From: Nocardia africana NBRC 100379
GTDB lineage: Bacteria; Actinomycetota; Actinomycetes; Mycobacteriales; Mycobacteriaceae
DNA: 64,000 nt
NCBI RefSeq assembly: GCF_001612635.1
Contig: NZ_BDAV01000024.1
Span: 1 to 64,000, forward strand
Direction: 5' to 3'
The stretch's first letter is position 1. Every line of letters begins with the position of its first letter. Positions 24,836 through 33,356 of this stretch are shown in pieces. The notes under the pieces were generated by a model. The model saw only the letters and a list, made by a program, of their open reading frames with translations. It was not told where the DNA came from and made no database searches. The position numbers were made by a program, and so were the translations under genes.

Positions 24836-25188
24836 GCGGCATGTTCCATACCGCGCTGATCTGGTTGTCGTACGCGACCATCCTGGTCGGGGCGTTCCTC
24901 GCCGCCACCGCGGCGATCGCGATCGTGCGCTTCCCCGACACCCTCTCGCGCATGCACGCCGCGACGAAACCTCAAGTCGTCGGCCTGATTCTGATGCTGG
25001 TCGGTTCGGCGATCCAGCTGCGCGGCCATCCCAACGTCTGGATGTTGGTGCTCGTCGGCTTGTTCACACTCGTCACCGCACCGGCCATCGCCCACCTGGT
25101 CGGCCGGACGGCCTATCGGGAGCAGCGCCACCGCGACGGACTGCTGCTGATCAACGAGATGGGCGACGAGGACCTTCCCGACGACTGA
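24832..25188 (+). CDS. mrpG: Na+/H+ antiporter subunit G (MrpG)
   Basis: The 118-residue subunit has three membrane helices and a charged C-terminal tail. The family motif RFPDTLSRMHAATKPQVVG is intact at about residues 36-54. It is the last gene of the operon. It converges with the PAP2 gene at a distance of five bases and no terminator hairpin fits between them, so transcripts of the two may overlap. Confidence 0.94.
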   Translation: MSGMFHTALIWLSYATILVGAFLAATAAIAIVRFPDTLSRMHAATKPQVVGLILMLVGSAIQLRGHPNVWMLVLVGLFTLVTAPAIAHLVGRTAYREQRHRDGLLLINEMGDEDLPDD

Positions 25189-25193
25189 AAGCC

Positions 25194-26540
25194 CTACGCC
25201 GCGACCGGTTCCGCCACGTCCGCGACCGTGCGCGCGAACCAGGTGCGATAGAACGCCGATACGAATCCGGCGAACAGGCCGAGCGCGATGATCCCGGCGG
25301 GCAGCGGATAGTCGGCCATCCACACCGCCAGATACCGATAGGCGAGCAGCAAGCCGGCCAGCAGGGTGAATCCGGCGGCGACCAGCAGTGCGCGCGCTCG
25401 ATCCCAGCCGCGCTCGGGGGCGCGCAACACCGATTCCACGGTCAGGGCGAGCACCGCACCCGCCAGCAGGTCGGCGCCGTAGTGGTAGCCGAACCCCAGA
25501 GTGGCCGACACCGTCGCCAGCAGCCAGAACGCTCCGCCCCAGCGCACCCAGCGCGGCGCCGGCGCACCGTCGTTGTCGCGGCGGGTGTGCAGGAAAACCG
25601 CGGTCGCCCAGGCGGTGTGCATCGAGGGCATGCAGTTGCGCGGCGTGTACCGGTCGAACGGCATCGGTTTCGGGTGATAGTCGATGGGCGGTACGAGGTG
25701 TGGCCAATAGTCGCCGACCTGCAGACCATGTCCGTCCGGTCCGTAGGCGAACATCGGCCCGACCACGGGAAAGATCAGATAGATCACGGGGCCGACCAGT
25801 CCCAGCACCAGGAAGGTGCGCACCAGATAGTGCCGGGGCCACACCCCGGTGGGCACGACCTTGCGCAGCTGCCAGACCGCCACCACCATCGCGGCCACCG
25901 GCAATTCGATGTAGACCCAGTGCAATACGCCGTAGACCACCGACCCCAGGGCGTCGATCACCCGGCCCATCACCCATGCGGGCTCACCGAAGGCGTGATC
26001 GGCCAGCACCAGATAGCGGTCGCGGACGTTCGGGCCGGCCACCACCGTGAAGTGCAGCCATACATCTCCGACCTTGGTGGCGATGATCAGCAGCGATCCC
26101 AGCGCCGCCGCGTGCAGGGCATTGCGTTTGGGGGCGCCCTCCCAGCCGAGCCAGGCGATCAGCACCACCGCGGTGAGTGCGATGACCGCACCGTTGCCGA
26201 TGGTCAGGGGACCGCCGAGCAGCACGCGAATCGACGCGCAGACGGCATCGACGATCACCGCCACGCCGACGGCGGTGAACCGCCATCGCCACGACAATCC
26301 GACCAGCGCCAGTGCCAGCCCCGCCCACGGCACGGAGACCGATTTGGGCGTACCGGCGAAATCCTCCCAGAGGCTGTGCAGCGGGCCCTCGAAGTTGTTG
26401 CGCACGGCCACGATCTGCAATGCGACCAGCAACGCCGGCACCGCCGTGACCAGCACCCAGACCGCGTGCTGCGACGACCATTTCCGGAACCGTCCACGGC
26501 GAGCGTTACCGAAGTCGGAACGCGGATCATCGAGCAGCAC
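25194..26540 (-). CDS. PAP2/inositol phosphorylceramide synthase-like membrane protein
   Basis: The 448-residue protein has about ten hydrophobic segments. The PAP2 active-site elements lie in its second half: NCMPSMHTAWAT (motif 2, catalytic His) and GFGYHYGADLLAGA (motif 3, His and Asp), as in Aur1/IPC-synthase-like enzymes. A segment DYHPKPMPFDRYTPRNCMPS precedes motif 2. It probably transfers or hydrolyses a phosphoryl or phosphoinositol head group on the outer face of the membrane, with a lipid substrate. The start is GTG with no clear Shine-Dalgarno. It faces the Mrp operon and is divergent from the small membrane protein at 26688. Confidence 0.85.
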   Translation of the reverse strand: MLLDDPRSDFGNARRGRFRKWSSQHAVWVLVTAVPALLVALQIVAVRNNFEGPLHSLWEDFAGTPKSVSVPWAGLALALVGLSWRWRFTAVGVAVIVDAVCASIRVLLGGPLTIGNGAVIALTAVVLIAWLGWEGAPKRNALHAAALGSLLIIATKVGDVWLHFTVVAGPNVRDRYLVLADHAFGEPAWVMGRVIDALGSVVYGVLHWVYIELPVAAMVVAVWQLRKVVPTGVWPRHYLVRTFLVLGLVGPVIYLIFPVVGPMFAYGPDGHGLQVGDYWPHLVPPIDYHPKPMPFDRYTPRNCMPSMHTAWATAVFLHTRRDNDGAPAPRWVRWGGAFWLLATVSATLGFGYHYGADLLAGAVLALTVESVLRAPERGWDRARALLVAAGFTLLAGLLLAYRYLAVWMADYPLPAGIIALGLFAGFVSAFYRTWFARTVADVAEPVAA

Positions 26541-26646
26541 CCGATCATCGTAAACAGGCGATGAACGCCGCCCCTCGCACAGCGGAAACGTCGGCGACGG
26601 ATGTGATCTGCGCCATGGTCGCTCCGCGCTCGCCGCGACAACCTTT

Positions 26647-26665
26647 CCCTAAGCGATCATTAGGG
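26647..26665. promoter_or_regulatory. CCCTAA/TTAGGG palindrome before a small membrane protein gene
   Basis: CCCTAA (26647-26652), seven bases, TTAGGG (26660-26665): a perfect inverted repeat 22 bases before the ATG at 26688, in the divergent gap with the PAP2 gene. It may be an operator or a 5' hairpin. No binding protein is suggested by sequence. Confidence 0.32.
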
Positions 26666-26687
26666 TCGCGCTGCCAGAGTTCGAGCC

Positions 26688-26993
26688 ATGTTCACTTGGT
26701 ATGTCGCACTGCTCGCGATCAGCGGAATCGTCATGATCGCCATGGCGTCGGTGAAGCAGGGGCAGAGCAGCGCGTCACGATCCTTCAACGGCATCTTCGG
26801 CGGCATCTTCCTCGGCTACGCCTTCTATCTCGCCGTTCTCTTCGACGGCGGCTCGTACCTGATCTTTTTCCACGCGTTCATCGTTCCGGTGACGATGGTG
26901 GTGAACTTCTTCCGCAACCGGACGCCCCGCCCGAAGCTCACCGAAACTCAGAAGGCCTGGCGCGAATTCCAGCGCGCCGGACAACACCGATAG
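26688..26993 (+). CDS. Small membrane protein, unknown
   Basis: The 101-residue protein has three hydrophobic segments (about 3-20, 37-55 and 58-76). They are separated by a short polar loop (KQGQSSASRSFNG) and followed by a basic cytoplasmic tail (RNRTPRPKLTETQKAWREFQ). The composition and clear hydrophobic periodicity support a real gene. No domain is recognised. A palindrome lies just upstream. It is monocistronic and converges with the glutamate-cysteine ligase gene. Confidence 0.72.
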   Translation: MFTWYVALLAISGIVMIAMASVKQGQSSASRSFNGIFGGIFLGYAFYLAVLFDGGSYLIFFHAFIVPVTMVVNFFRNRTPRPKLTETQKAWREFQRAGQHR

Positions 26994-27027
26994 TCGGCGC
27001 CACCCGGGGCCGTCTCACCGAATCGAC

Positions 27028-28173
27028 TCAGCTGTTCAATTCCTTGACCAGGGCGTCCACCACCGCGACCAGATCGCCCTGCGCGGCCGCCGCCACTCGC
27101 CGCTGGCGTTGATACGACGCCCCGCGGTCGACGATATCGGGCACCCGCGCCAGTTCGTTCTCGCACTGCAACAGTTTCGCGGTGGGCTGCAATCGATCCA
27201 GCAGATCCATCAGATCGTCGGTGACCAGCCGCTCGTTGCTGTCGGAGTCGGTGATGATGATCGCGTCCAGGCCGTAACGCGCCGCGCGCCACTTGTTCTC
27301 CTGCACGTGCCACGGCGGCAGGGTGGGCATGGTCTCCCCCGCCTCCACCCGGCGATCCAGATCCACGATCAGGCAGTGGATGAGTGCGACGAGTGCGGAA
27401 AGTTCGAAGCGGCTGGGGATTCCGTCGCAGACGCGGACCTCGATGGTCCCCCACTTCGGCGCGGGACGGATATCCCAGTGCATGCCGCCGAGCTGTTCGA
27501 ACACACCGGTTTTCATCTGGTCGTGCACGAAAGACTCGAACTGCGACCAGTTCTCGAACTGGAACGGCAATCCGGCGGTCGGCAACTGCTGGAACATCAG
27601 GGCGCGATTGCTCGCGTACCCGGTATCGATGCCGGCCCACATCGGCGAGGACGCCGACAGCGCCAGCAGATGAGGATACGAGAGCAGCAGCGTGTTGAGA
27701 ATCGGAAAGACCTTCTCCGGGTGCGAGACTCCCACGTGCACGTGCACGCCCCAGATCAGCATCTGGCGGCCCCACCACTGGGTGCGGCTGATCAGTTCGT
27801 CGTAATGCTCGGAGCGGGTCAGCTGTTGCGTCGACCACTGGGCGAACGGATGGGTGCCCGCGCAGAACAGGTCCACACCGACCCGGTCGGCGGCCGCGCG
27901 CACGGTGTCCATCGTGGCGTGCATCTCATCGACCACCTCGCCGACGGTGTCGTGGACACCGCTGACGAGTTCGACCGTGTTCTTCAGCAGTTCCTTGGTG
28001 ACATGCGGCGGGCCGTTGGGCGCCCGCAGATCACCGACCTGATCGAAGACCGCGGCGGCCGTATTGGAGAGATTGCGCGTCTGCTTGTCGACGAGCGCGA
28101 TCTCCCATTCGACGCCCAGCGTCGGGCGGGGCGAGCCGTTCCAGGGAACCGTTCGAGAGCCAGCCCCACCCAT
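27028..28173 (-). CDS. Glutamate-cysteine ligase family 2 (YbdK-type carboxylate-amine ligase)
   Basis: The 381-residue enzyme belongs to the GCS2 family. It opens SPRPTLGVEWEIALVD, the glutamate/ATP-binding start, and later shows GVHVHVGVSHPEKVFP and SSPMWAGIDTGYAS. These enzymes join a carboxylate to an amine using ATP, with weak gamma-glutamylcysteine activity in the E. coli member; the true substrate in actinobacteria is uncertain. The start is ATG 28173, which gives a family-like length; further in-frame upstream codons run into sodC. It is 13 bases downstream of sodC and probably in its operon. Mycobacteria keep the same pair (sodC, Rv0433). Confidence 0.9.
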   Translation of the reverse strand: MGGAGSRTVPWNGSPRPTLGVEWEIALVDKQTRNLSNTAAAVFDQVGDLRAPNGPPHVTKELLKNTVELVSGVHDTVGEVVDEMHATMDTVRAAADRVGVDLFCAGTHPFAQWSTQQLTRSEHYDELISRTQWWGRQMLIWGVHVHVGVSHPEKVFPILNTLLLSYPHLLALSASSPMWAGIDTGYASNRALMFQQLPTAGLPFQFENWSQFESFVHDQMKTGVFEQLGGMHWDIRPAPKWGTIEVRVCDGIPSRFELSALVALIHCLIVDLDRRVEAGETMPTLPPWHVQENKWRAARYGLDAIIITDSDSNERLVTDDLMDLLDRLQPTAKLLQCENELARVPDIVDRGASYQRQRRVAAAAQGDLVAVVDALVKELNS

Positions 28174-28186
28174 GACGAATCCGCTC

Positions 28187-28876
28187 TTACCCGATGACGC
28201 CGCAGGCGACCCGGCCGCCCGCGTCGCCGGTTGCCAGAGTCTCGGCATCGGGCCCGGGCGCGCCACCGTTGGCCTGCTGGTAGCGGTTCGGGATGTTGCC
28301 GAAGTTGTCGGCGCCGGCGTGGATCATCAGCGCCTTGCCCTTGATCTGGTCCAGCGTCACGGAGTCGGTGGTGGTCACCAGCTTCGCGGTGCCGTCCTTG
28401 CCGACCTCGAGCGAGGTCAGATCGCCGCTGGACGGATGGGCGTTCGATTCGCCCACCTGGAGGTGGCCACCGGCGGAGAGGAAGTTGCCCGGCGCGCCGC
28501 CGGCCGGGGCGGTGGAGTTCGGCTCACACTTGCCGTTCTGGTGGATGTGCAGGCCGTGGAAGCCCGGCTGCAGGCCGTGCGCGTCGACGGTGATCTGCAG
28601 CTTGTCGCCGGACTTGGCGATGGTGGCGGTGCCGACCTGCGCGCCGGAGGGGTCCTTCAACTGCACCGAGACCGAATCGCCGGAGGGCGCGTTCTGCGCG
28701 GCGGTGGTGCCGGAGTTCTCCGCCGGGCCGGCGGTACCGGTCCACACCGCGGGGGTGGTCCCCTTGACGTCGCTCGACTCCTGGCTGTTGCTGCATGCGA
28801 CCAGGCCGAAAGCCGCGATCGCCAGCATCGGTGTCACAGTCCGCCAGGAGGGGCGACGGGTTGCGGAGGGGGCCAT
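28187..28876 (-). CDS. sodC: Cu-type superoxide dismutase lipoprotein
   Basis: The 229-residue exported superoxide dismutase has a signal peptide with lipobox LVAC at 25-28. It shows the copper ligands His110 and His112 (HGLHIHQNG), His138 (SAGGHLQ) and His186 (MIHAGADNFGN), and a Cys117-Cys225 pair for the structural disulfide. In the zinc loop the ligand expected three residues before Asp152 is serine (SSGD). The zinc site therefore looks incomplete, as in the zinc-less M. tuberculosis SodC. The start ATG follows AAAGGAG. It is likely co-transcribed with the ligase gene downstream. Two TACTCGTAAA repeats lie in the leader. It detoxifies extracytoplasmic superoxide. Confidence 0.94.
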   Translation of the reverse strand: MAPSATRRPSWRTVTPMLAIAAFGLVACSNSQESSDVKGTTPAVWTGTAGPAENSGTTAAQNAPSGDSVSVQLKDPSGAQVGTATIAKSGDKLQITVDAHGLQPGFHGLHIHQNGKCEPNSTAPAGGAPGNFLSAGGHLQVGESNAHPSSGDLTSLEVGKDGTAKLVTTTDSVTLDQIKGKALMIHAGADNFGNIPNRYQQANGGAPGPDAETLATGDAGGRVACGVIG

Positions 28877-28887
28877 CGGAGAACTCC

Positions 28888-28912
28888 TTTACGAGTACCG
28901 AGTTTACGAGTA
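28888..28912 (-). repeat. Direct repeat in the sodC leader
   Basis: The decamer TTTACGAGTA occurs at 28888-28897 and 28903-28912, 15 bases apart; on the sodC strand it reads TACTCGTAAA twice. The proximal copy runs into the sodC ribosome binding site (AAAGGAG), so a bound protein or RNA could block translation or transcription. Function is inferred from position only. Confidence 0.5.
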
Positions 28913-28992
28913 GTGCTGGTTGAACAGATTCCTTACCGGACAAGATGATGCCAGAGGCGTTATGCACCGCACTGGTGGGGCTCGGTTGGGTT

Positions 28993-29562
28993 CTAGTTAC
29001 CGGTGACGATGACGATCACGCCCGGCGGCGAGTCCGCGATTCCGGCGAAACGCGGCTCGGCCGATACTCCCAGTTCGTTCGCGATCGCCTGGGCGGTCTC
29101 CCGTTCGTGCGGGGAATTTCCGTAGTAGACAGTTGTTTTCGCGATCACACCGCCGGGGTAGTTGCCGGTCTCGGTGACGTCGAAGCCCGCCGCGGTGAGC
29201 TGGCTCCCGGTCTTGGAGGCCAGGCCGGCGACGGTGCTGTTGTTCAGCACCCGGACCGGGACCGTCTTGTCCACACCGGCCGCGGTGCTGGTCGGCGCCG
29301 CGGTGGTCGTGGTGAGCGTGGTCGCCGGCGCCGCGGTGGAGGTGGCCGCCGTCGTCGAGGGGGCCGTGGCGGCGGCCCGGGTGGTGGTGACCGGGGCGGT
29401 CGTGGTCTCGGTATCCGACGAGGTCTCCGCGGCAGCGGAATCGGAAGTCGAGTTCGACAGCGCCATCGCGCCGAGGCCCGCGAAGACGATGGCCAGCGCG
29501 ATCAGCACCATCGCGAGTGCTCGCAGCGGCGGTCCACCGGAGGGCGGATTCGGGTTGCTCAC
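28993..29562 (-). CDS. Membrane-anchored LytR_C domain protein
   Basis: The 189-residue protein has a short cytoplasmic start (MSNPNPPSGGPPLRA), one membrane helix (about 15-36) and a Thr/Ala/Ser-rich spacer of about 60 residues that probably crosses the cell wall. A C-terminal LytR_C domain (about 100-189) follows, with the family pattern PVRVLNNSTVAGLASKTGSQ and a final VIVIVTGN. The domain is also found at the C-terminus of LytR-CpsA-Psr wall-polymer ligases; here it stands alone, as in Rv0431. It may act in wall assembly or vesicle formation. It lies between the DUF3263 gene and sodC, all on one strand. Confidence 0.88.
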   Translation of the reverse strand: MSNPNPPSGGPPLRALAMVLIALAIVFAGLGAMALSNSTSDSAAAETSSDTETTTAPVTTTRAAATAPSTTAATSTAAPATTLTTTTAAPTSTAAGVDKTVPVRVLNNSTVAGLASKTGSQLTAAGFDVTETGNYPGGVIAKTTVYYGNSPHERETAQAIANELGVSAEPRFAGIADSPPGVIVIVTGN

Positions 29563-29616
29563 GGTGTCGACCCTAGTCGCAGGGATGAGCGGGCGCGTGC
29601 ATCGGACATCGGCCGA

Positions 29617-30018
29617 TCAGACCTGGAAGCCCAGCCGCCGCGCCGCCCGCGATTTCTGCCGGCTGGCCCGCAACCGGCGCAGCCGTTTCACCAGCATCGG
29701 ATCGGCGGCCAGCGCCTCGGGCTTGTCGACGACGGCGTTCAAGACCTGGTAGTAGCGGGTGGCGGACATGGCGAACAGCTCCCGGATGGCTTCTTCCTTG
29801 GCGCCGGCGTACTTCCACCACTTGCGCTCGAAATCGAGGATGTCGAGTTCGCGGCGGGTGAGACCGTCTACCGCGGCCCCCTCGGAGGCGCCCTCGACCA
29901 CCGCGCCGGAGGCGCCCTCGACCGCCGCGCCGGAGGCGCCCTCGACCACTGCCACGATCTCTTCGCTCGCGGAGCTGTCCTCGCTTGCGGATAGATTCCG
30001 GGCCGCTGCGCTGTCCAT
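29617..30018 (-). CDS. DUF3263 domain protein with N-terminal octapeptide repeats
   Basis: The 133-residue protein starts [16 protein letters not shown] behind GAGGGAGC. After an acidic start it has three copies of an eight-residue repeat of the type AVEGASGA. The DUF3263 domain of about 80 residues follows ([18 protein letters not shown], then [19 protein letters not shown]). This domain resembles a helix-turn-helix and is found in mycobacterial Rv0430, so DNA binding is plausible but unproven. The C-terminus is strongly basic ([19 protein letters not shown]). The gene is followed by the LytR_C gene and is divergent from def. Confidence 0.87.
   Translation of the reverse strand: MDSAAARNLSASEDSSASEEIVAVVEGASGAAVEGASGAVVEGASEGAAVDGLTRRELDILDFERKWWKYAGAKEEAIRELFAMSATRYYQVLNAVVDKPEALAADPMLVKRLRRLRASRQKSRAARRLGFQV
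29884..29947 (-). repeat. 24-base tandem repeat within the DUF3263 gene
   Basis: GGAGGCGCCCTCGACC recurs at 29884, 29908 and 29932, exactly 24 bases apart, encoding the octapeptide repeats. Copies are nearly identical at DNA level, so the tract is recent and probably unstable in copy number without shifting the reading frame. Confidence 0.8.
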
Positions 30019-30144
30019 ATTGCTCCCTCGCCGAATCAACAACGGACGACAGTCGTCGTCATTCAACCACGCGGCACACCCCTTCACCGAGGCGTCGTAC
30101 GGCGTGTCGGGCCGTACACGCGGCGCCGCGTAAAGTGTGCCACC

Positions 30145-30735
30145 ATGGCGATTCTCCCGATCCGCATCGTCGGCGATCCGGTTCTGCACAACCCGACCCG
30201 GCAGGTGTCGCAGTCGCCGGCCGAACTCGCCGGCCTGATCGCGGACATGTACGAAACCCTCGACGCCGCCAACGGAGTCGGGCTGGCCGCCAATCAGGTC
30301 GGTGAATCGCTGCGGCTGTTCGTCTACGACTGCCCGGACGTGCAGCCCGACGGCTCGGTACGGCGGCGGCGCGGCGCGGTGATCAATCCGGTGCTGGAGA
30401 CCTCCGAGATCCCCGAGACCATGCCCGATCCCGACGACGACGAGGAAGGCTGCCTCTCGGTTCCGGGTGAGCAGTTCCCCACCGGCCGCGCGGACTGGGC
30501 GCGGGTCACCGGCACCGACGAACACGGCGAGCCGGTCACGATCGAGGGCAAGGGTTTCTTCGCCCGCATGCTCCAGCACGAGGTCGGTCACCTCGACGGA
30601 TTCCTCTATGTGGACGTGCTGATCGGCCGCAATGCCCGCGCCGCGAAGAAGGCGATCAAGCGCAACGGCTGGGGCACACCGGGTTTGAGCTGGGTGCCGG
30701 GCGAGGTGCCGGATCCGTTCGGGCATGACGACTGA
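30145..30735 (+). CDS. def: Peptide deformylase
   Basis: The 196-residue metalloenzyme removes the formyl group from nascent proteins. All three motifs are present: [10 protein letters not shown] (about 46-55), EGCLSVPGE (about 108-116, metal-binding Cys) and QHEVGHLDG (about 149-157, two metal His and the catalytic Glu). The C-terminal extension ([20 protein letters not shown]) is typical of actinobacterial deformylases. Its last 11 bases overlap the acetyltransferase gene, so the two are co-translated. It is divergent from the DUF3263 gene. Confidence 0.96.
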   Translation: MAILPIRIVGDPVLHNPTRQVSQSPAELAGLIADMYETLDAANGVGLAANQVGESLRLFVYDCPDVQPDGSVRRRRGAVINPVLETSEIPETMPDPDDDEEGCLSVPGEQFPTGRADWARVTGTDEHGEPVTIEGKGFFARMLQHEVGHLDGFLYVDVLIGRNARAAKKAIKRNGWGTPGLSWVPGEVPDPFGHDD

Positions 30736-31714
30736 CCGTCCCGATATCCCGCTCGGGCGCCGTGTGGTGGTGCGGTACCGCCTGCCCGAGGGGGATCCAC
30801 AGCAGTTCACGGATGTGATCGGCGAGCTGGTCGCACCGGATCCGGTGCAGGTCCGCACCGCCGACGGCACCACCGTGACGATCGCCCCCGATCGGGTGGT
30901 GGCGATGAAAGCCCTGGGGCCCCGCCCGATCCGGATCGGTGAGATCCGCGCGCTGGAAGCGGCCGCGATCGACGGCTGGCCCGGGCTCGAGCGGGCCTGG
31001 TTCGACGGCTGGCTGTGCAGCACCGGCAACGGATACACCCATCGCGCGAATTCCGCTGTGCCACTGGGTGAGTCGGGCCGCAACGCCGCGCTCGACATGC
31101 GCACGCTGCATCGCATCGGCGAGTGGTACACCGAACACGGTCTGCCGCTGCAACTTCGGCTTCCCGATCGCCTGGCGCCGGTGCCGCCGGGCTGGCGCAC
31201 TTGGGGCGAGACGATGGTGCTCGGCATCGACATCGCCACTTTCGTCCTGCCGCAGGGTCCGTCGATGGTCCGCATCGACGATCGTCCGCACCCGGCATGG
31301 CTGGAATTGCACCGGCACCGCGGGGAGGACACCGTCGACGTGGCCGCGCCGCTGCCCGACACCGACGTGCTGACCGCGGTCCGCGACGGTGAACTCGGTT
31401 TCGCCGCGTTGGGCCTGCCGACTCCGCTGGCGATCGGCCGCGGCGCCCTCACCACCGCCCCCGACGGCCGCCGCTGGATCGGCCTGAGCTGTCTCGCGGT
31501 CGCCGCACCCCACCGCCGCCACGGCCTGGGCACCCTCGTCTGCGCCGAACTGATCAATTGGGGTTACAAACGCGGCGCCACCCACGCCTACGTCCAGGTG
31601 GAGGCGGACAACGCCGCCGCCCTCGCGATGTACCGGGAGATGGGCTTCGTCGACCACCACACCTACCGCTACGCCGCCCCGGACCCCGACGCCGGCCGCC
31701 ACCGCCGGGAGTGA
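30725..31714 (+). CDS. GNAT family N-acetyltransferase
   Basis: The 329-residue protein has an N-terminal segment of about 65 residues with a small beta-barrel look ([20 protein letters not shown]). A middle region follows, and a C-terminal GNAT domain with acetyl-CoA loop [20 protein letters not shown] and the closing [17 protein letters not shown] motif. The arrangement matches M. tuberculosis Rv0428c. Overlap with def suggests a role linked to protein N-termini or translation, but the acceptor is unknown. The start is the ATG inside the def reading frame. Confidence 0.9.
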   Translation: MTTDRPDIPLGRRVVVRYRLPEGDPQQFTDVIGELVAPDPVQVRTADGTTVTIAPDRVVAMKALGPRPIRIGEIRALEAAAIDGWPGLERAWFDGWLCSTGNGYTHRANSAVPLGESGRNAALDMRTLHRIGEWYTEHGLPLQLRLPDRLAPVPPGWRTWGETMVLGIDIATFVLPQGPSMVRIDDRPHPAWLELHRHRGEDTVDVAAPLPDTDVLTAVRDGELGFAALGLPTPLAIGRGALTTAPDGRRWIGLSCLAVAAPHRRHGLGTLVCAELINWGYKRGATHAYVQVEADNAAALAMYREMGFVDHHTYRYAAPDPDAGRHRRE

Positions 31715-31736
31715 ACCCGCCGACTAATCTCGTCTC

Positions 31737-32603
31737 ATGCGGTTGGCCACCTGGAATGTGAATTCGATTCGATCTCGCGTGGATCGGGTCGTGTCGTGGC
31801 TGGACCGCGCCGATATCGATGTGCTGGCCATCCAGGAAACCAAATGCCGCGACGACCAGTTCCCGGCCGAGCGGTTCGAAGAGGCCGGCTACGAGATCGT
31901 GCACACCGGATTCAGCCAGTGGAACGGGGTGGCGATCGCCTCCCGGGTGGGCATCGACGAGGTCGAGGTCACCTTCCCCGGCCAGCCCGGATTCGACAAG
32001 GACGCCGAGGCCTCGCTGCTGAGCGCCCCGGTGGTGGAGGCGCGGGCGATCGGCGCCACCTGCGGCGGCGTGCGGGTGTGGAGTCTGTACGTACCCAACG
32101 GACGTACCCTGACCGATCCGCACTACACCTACAAGCTGGAATGGCTTGCGGCCCTGCGTGATTCCGGAGCGGCCTGGTTGCGGTCCGATCCGTCGGCGCA
32201 GATCGCGCTGTGCGGCGACTGGAATATCGCCCCCACCGACGACGACGTATGGTCGCCGGAGTTCTTCGCGCACAAGACGCACACCTCGGCACCGGAGCGG
32301 GCCGCGTTCGAGGCCGTCGTGGCGGCGGGATTCACCGATGTGATGCGCCCGTTCGCCCCCGGCCCGGGTGTCTACACCTACTGGGACTACACCCAGCTGC
32401 GCTTTCCGCGTAAGGAGGGTATGCGCATCGATTTCGTCCTCGCCTCACCCGCGCTGTGCGCCCGCGCCGTCGATGCCGGGGTCGATCGCGAGGAACGAAA
32501 AGGTAAGGGCGCCAGCGATCATGCGCCCGTGGTGGTCGAATTCTCGGAGTCGCCGGCGCTTCCGGAGCAGGGCGGGCCGGAGGTCAGCTCTGCCGGGTCT
32601 TGA
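31737..32603 (+). CDS. xthA: Exodeoxyribonuclease III
   Basis: The 288-residue endonuclease/exonuclease/phosphatase-fold enzyme repairs abasic sites and removes 3' blocking groups. Motifs: LATWNVNSIRSR, LAIQETKCRDDQFP (metal-binding Glu), CGDWNIAPTDDDVW and the final SDHAPVVVEF with the catalytic Asp-His. It follows the GNAT gene by 22 bases in the same direction and ends in a 20-base convergent overlap with the next membrane protein gene. Confidence 0.96.
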   Translation: MRLATWNVNSIRSRVDRVVSWLDRADIDVLAIQETKCRDDQFPAERFEEAGYEIVHTGFSQWNGVAIASRVGIDEVEVTFPGQPGFDKDAEASLLSAPVVEARAIGATCGGVRVWSLYVPNGRTLTDPHYTYKLEWLAALRDSGAAWLRSDPSAQIALCGDWNIAPTDDDVWSPEFFAHKTHTSAPERAAFEAVVAAGFTDVMRPFAPGPGVYTYWDYTQLRFPRKEGMRIDFVLASPALCARAVDAGVDREERKGKGASDHAPVVVEFSESPALPEQGGPEVSSAGS

Positions 32604-33222
32604 TGGCGTCGTGGGAGATGTAGACGTCGTAGCTGCCGGGCATCGCGATCACCGCGTTGCCGTATGCCGAGCGGATGAACGGTTCGGTGTACCAGCTGTG
32701 ATCGCGCATATCGGTGAAGAAGTCACCGTCGCCGCCGTTGAGCATGGTCTGGTGCTGGCTCACCGCGGCACCGTCGAGCCGCTGGCCGTAGAGCCGGGTC
32801 ACCTTGTAGCCGGAATGGAAACCGAGTGCGTTGACCCACGGCTCCAATTCCACGATATCGGCCTGTAGCACCCACAGATCGCCCTCGATCCGGTAGGTCC
32901 GACGGGTCTCGTCGTGATGTCCGTCGCCGTAGAGGGTGAGCTCCACATCGAGGGTATGGTCGCTGCCCGCAACGCTTTTCGCGACGACGTGCGCGGCCTT
33001 CACCTCTCCGGTCAGGCCGAGGTAGGTCTGCAGCAGTGTCACCGCCCACAGCAGGACGACCGCCACCAGCAGCACCACCAGCCCGCTCGCGCCGCGCCCG
33101 ATATGCCTGCGCCAGCCCGCTTTCCGGGCGCGGAGGACGGCCGTGACCAGCAGCGCGATCGCGACGACGAAGAGCATCGCCAGCAATGCCTGGATCCAGC
33201 CGAAGGCCATCGGGAACACCAT
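32584..33222 (-). CDS. Membrane-anchored protein, unknown (cation/multidrug efflux-like)
   Basis: The 212-residue protein has two N-terminal membrane helices (IQALLAMLFVVAIALLVTAV and GLVVLLVAVVLLWAVTLLQT) and an extracytoplasmic domain of about 150 residues. That domain is rich in beta-strand-like sequence (LDVELTLYGDGHHDETRRTY, RIEGDLWVLQADIVELEPW). Similar proteins in related genomes are called multidrug transporters without evidence; I would leave the function open. I chose ATG 33222 (MVFPMAFGW); an earlier in-frame codon gives no better signal. The 3' end overlaps xthA by 20 bases on the opposite strand. Confidence 0.78.
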   Translation of the reverse strand: MVFPMAFGWIQALLAMLFVVAIALLVTAVLRARKAGWRRHIGRGASGLVVLLVAVVLLWAVTLLQTYLGLTGEVKAAHVVAKSVAGSDHTLDVELTLYGDGHHDETRRTYRIEGDLWVLQADIVELEPWVNALGFHSGYKVTRLYGQRLDGAAVSQHQTMLNGGDGDFFTDMRDHSWYTEPFIRSAYGNAVIAMPGSYDVYISHDAIKTRQS

Positions 33223-33280
33223 GCCGACAGTTGTACCCGCATTCGGGTACCGCACGCGGGCGAGTCGGACACGAATACGC

Positions 33281-33312
33281 CACGGCCGGCCGGGATTTCC
33301 CGGCCGGCCGTG
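33281..33312 (-). terminator. Strong hairpin after the acyl-CoA dehydrogenase gene
   Basis: CACGGCCGGCCGGG (33281-33294) and CCCGGCCGGCCGTG (33299-33312) form a perfect 14-base stem with loop ATTT. It lies 45 bases past the stop of the FadE5-like gene on the minus strand. A short AT patch follows but no long T run. Confidence 0.75.
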
Positions 33313-33356
33313 TGCGCGATGGGGGTGGCGAACTCAGCGCTACGGTCGCCTCCGGC

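Noticed and set aside
29884-29947. CRISPR-like array
   Set aside because: The repeats are 24-base in-frame coding units without spacers and encode an octapeptide in the DUF3263 protein.
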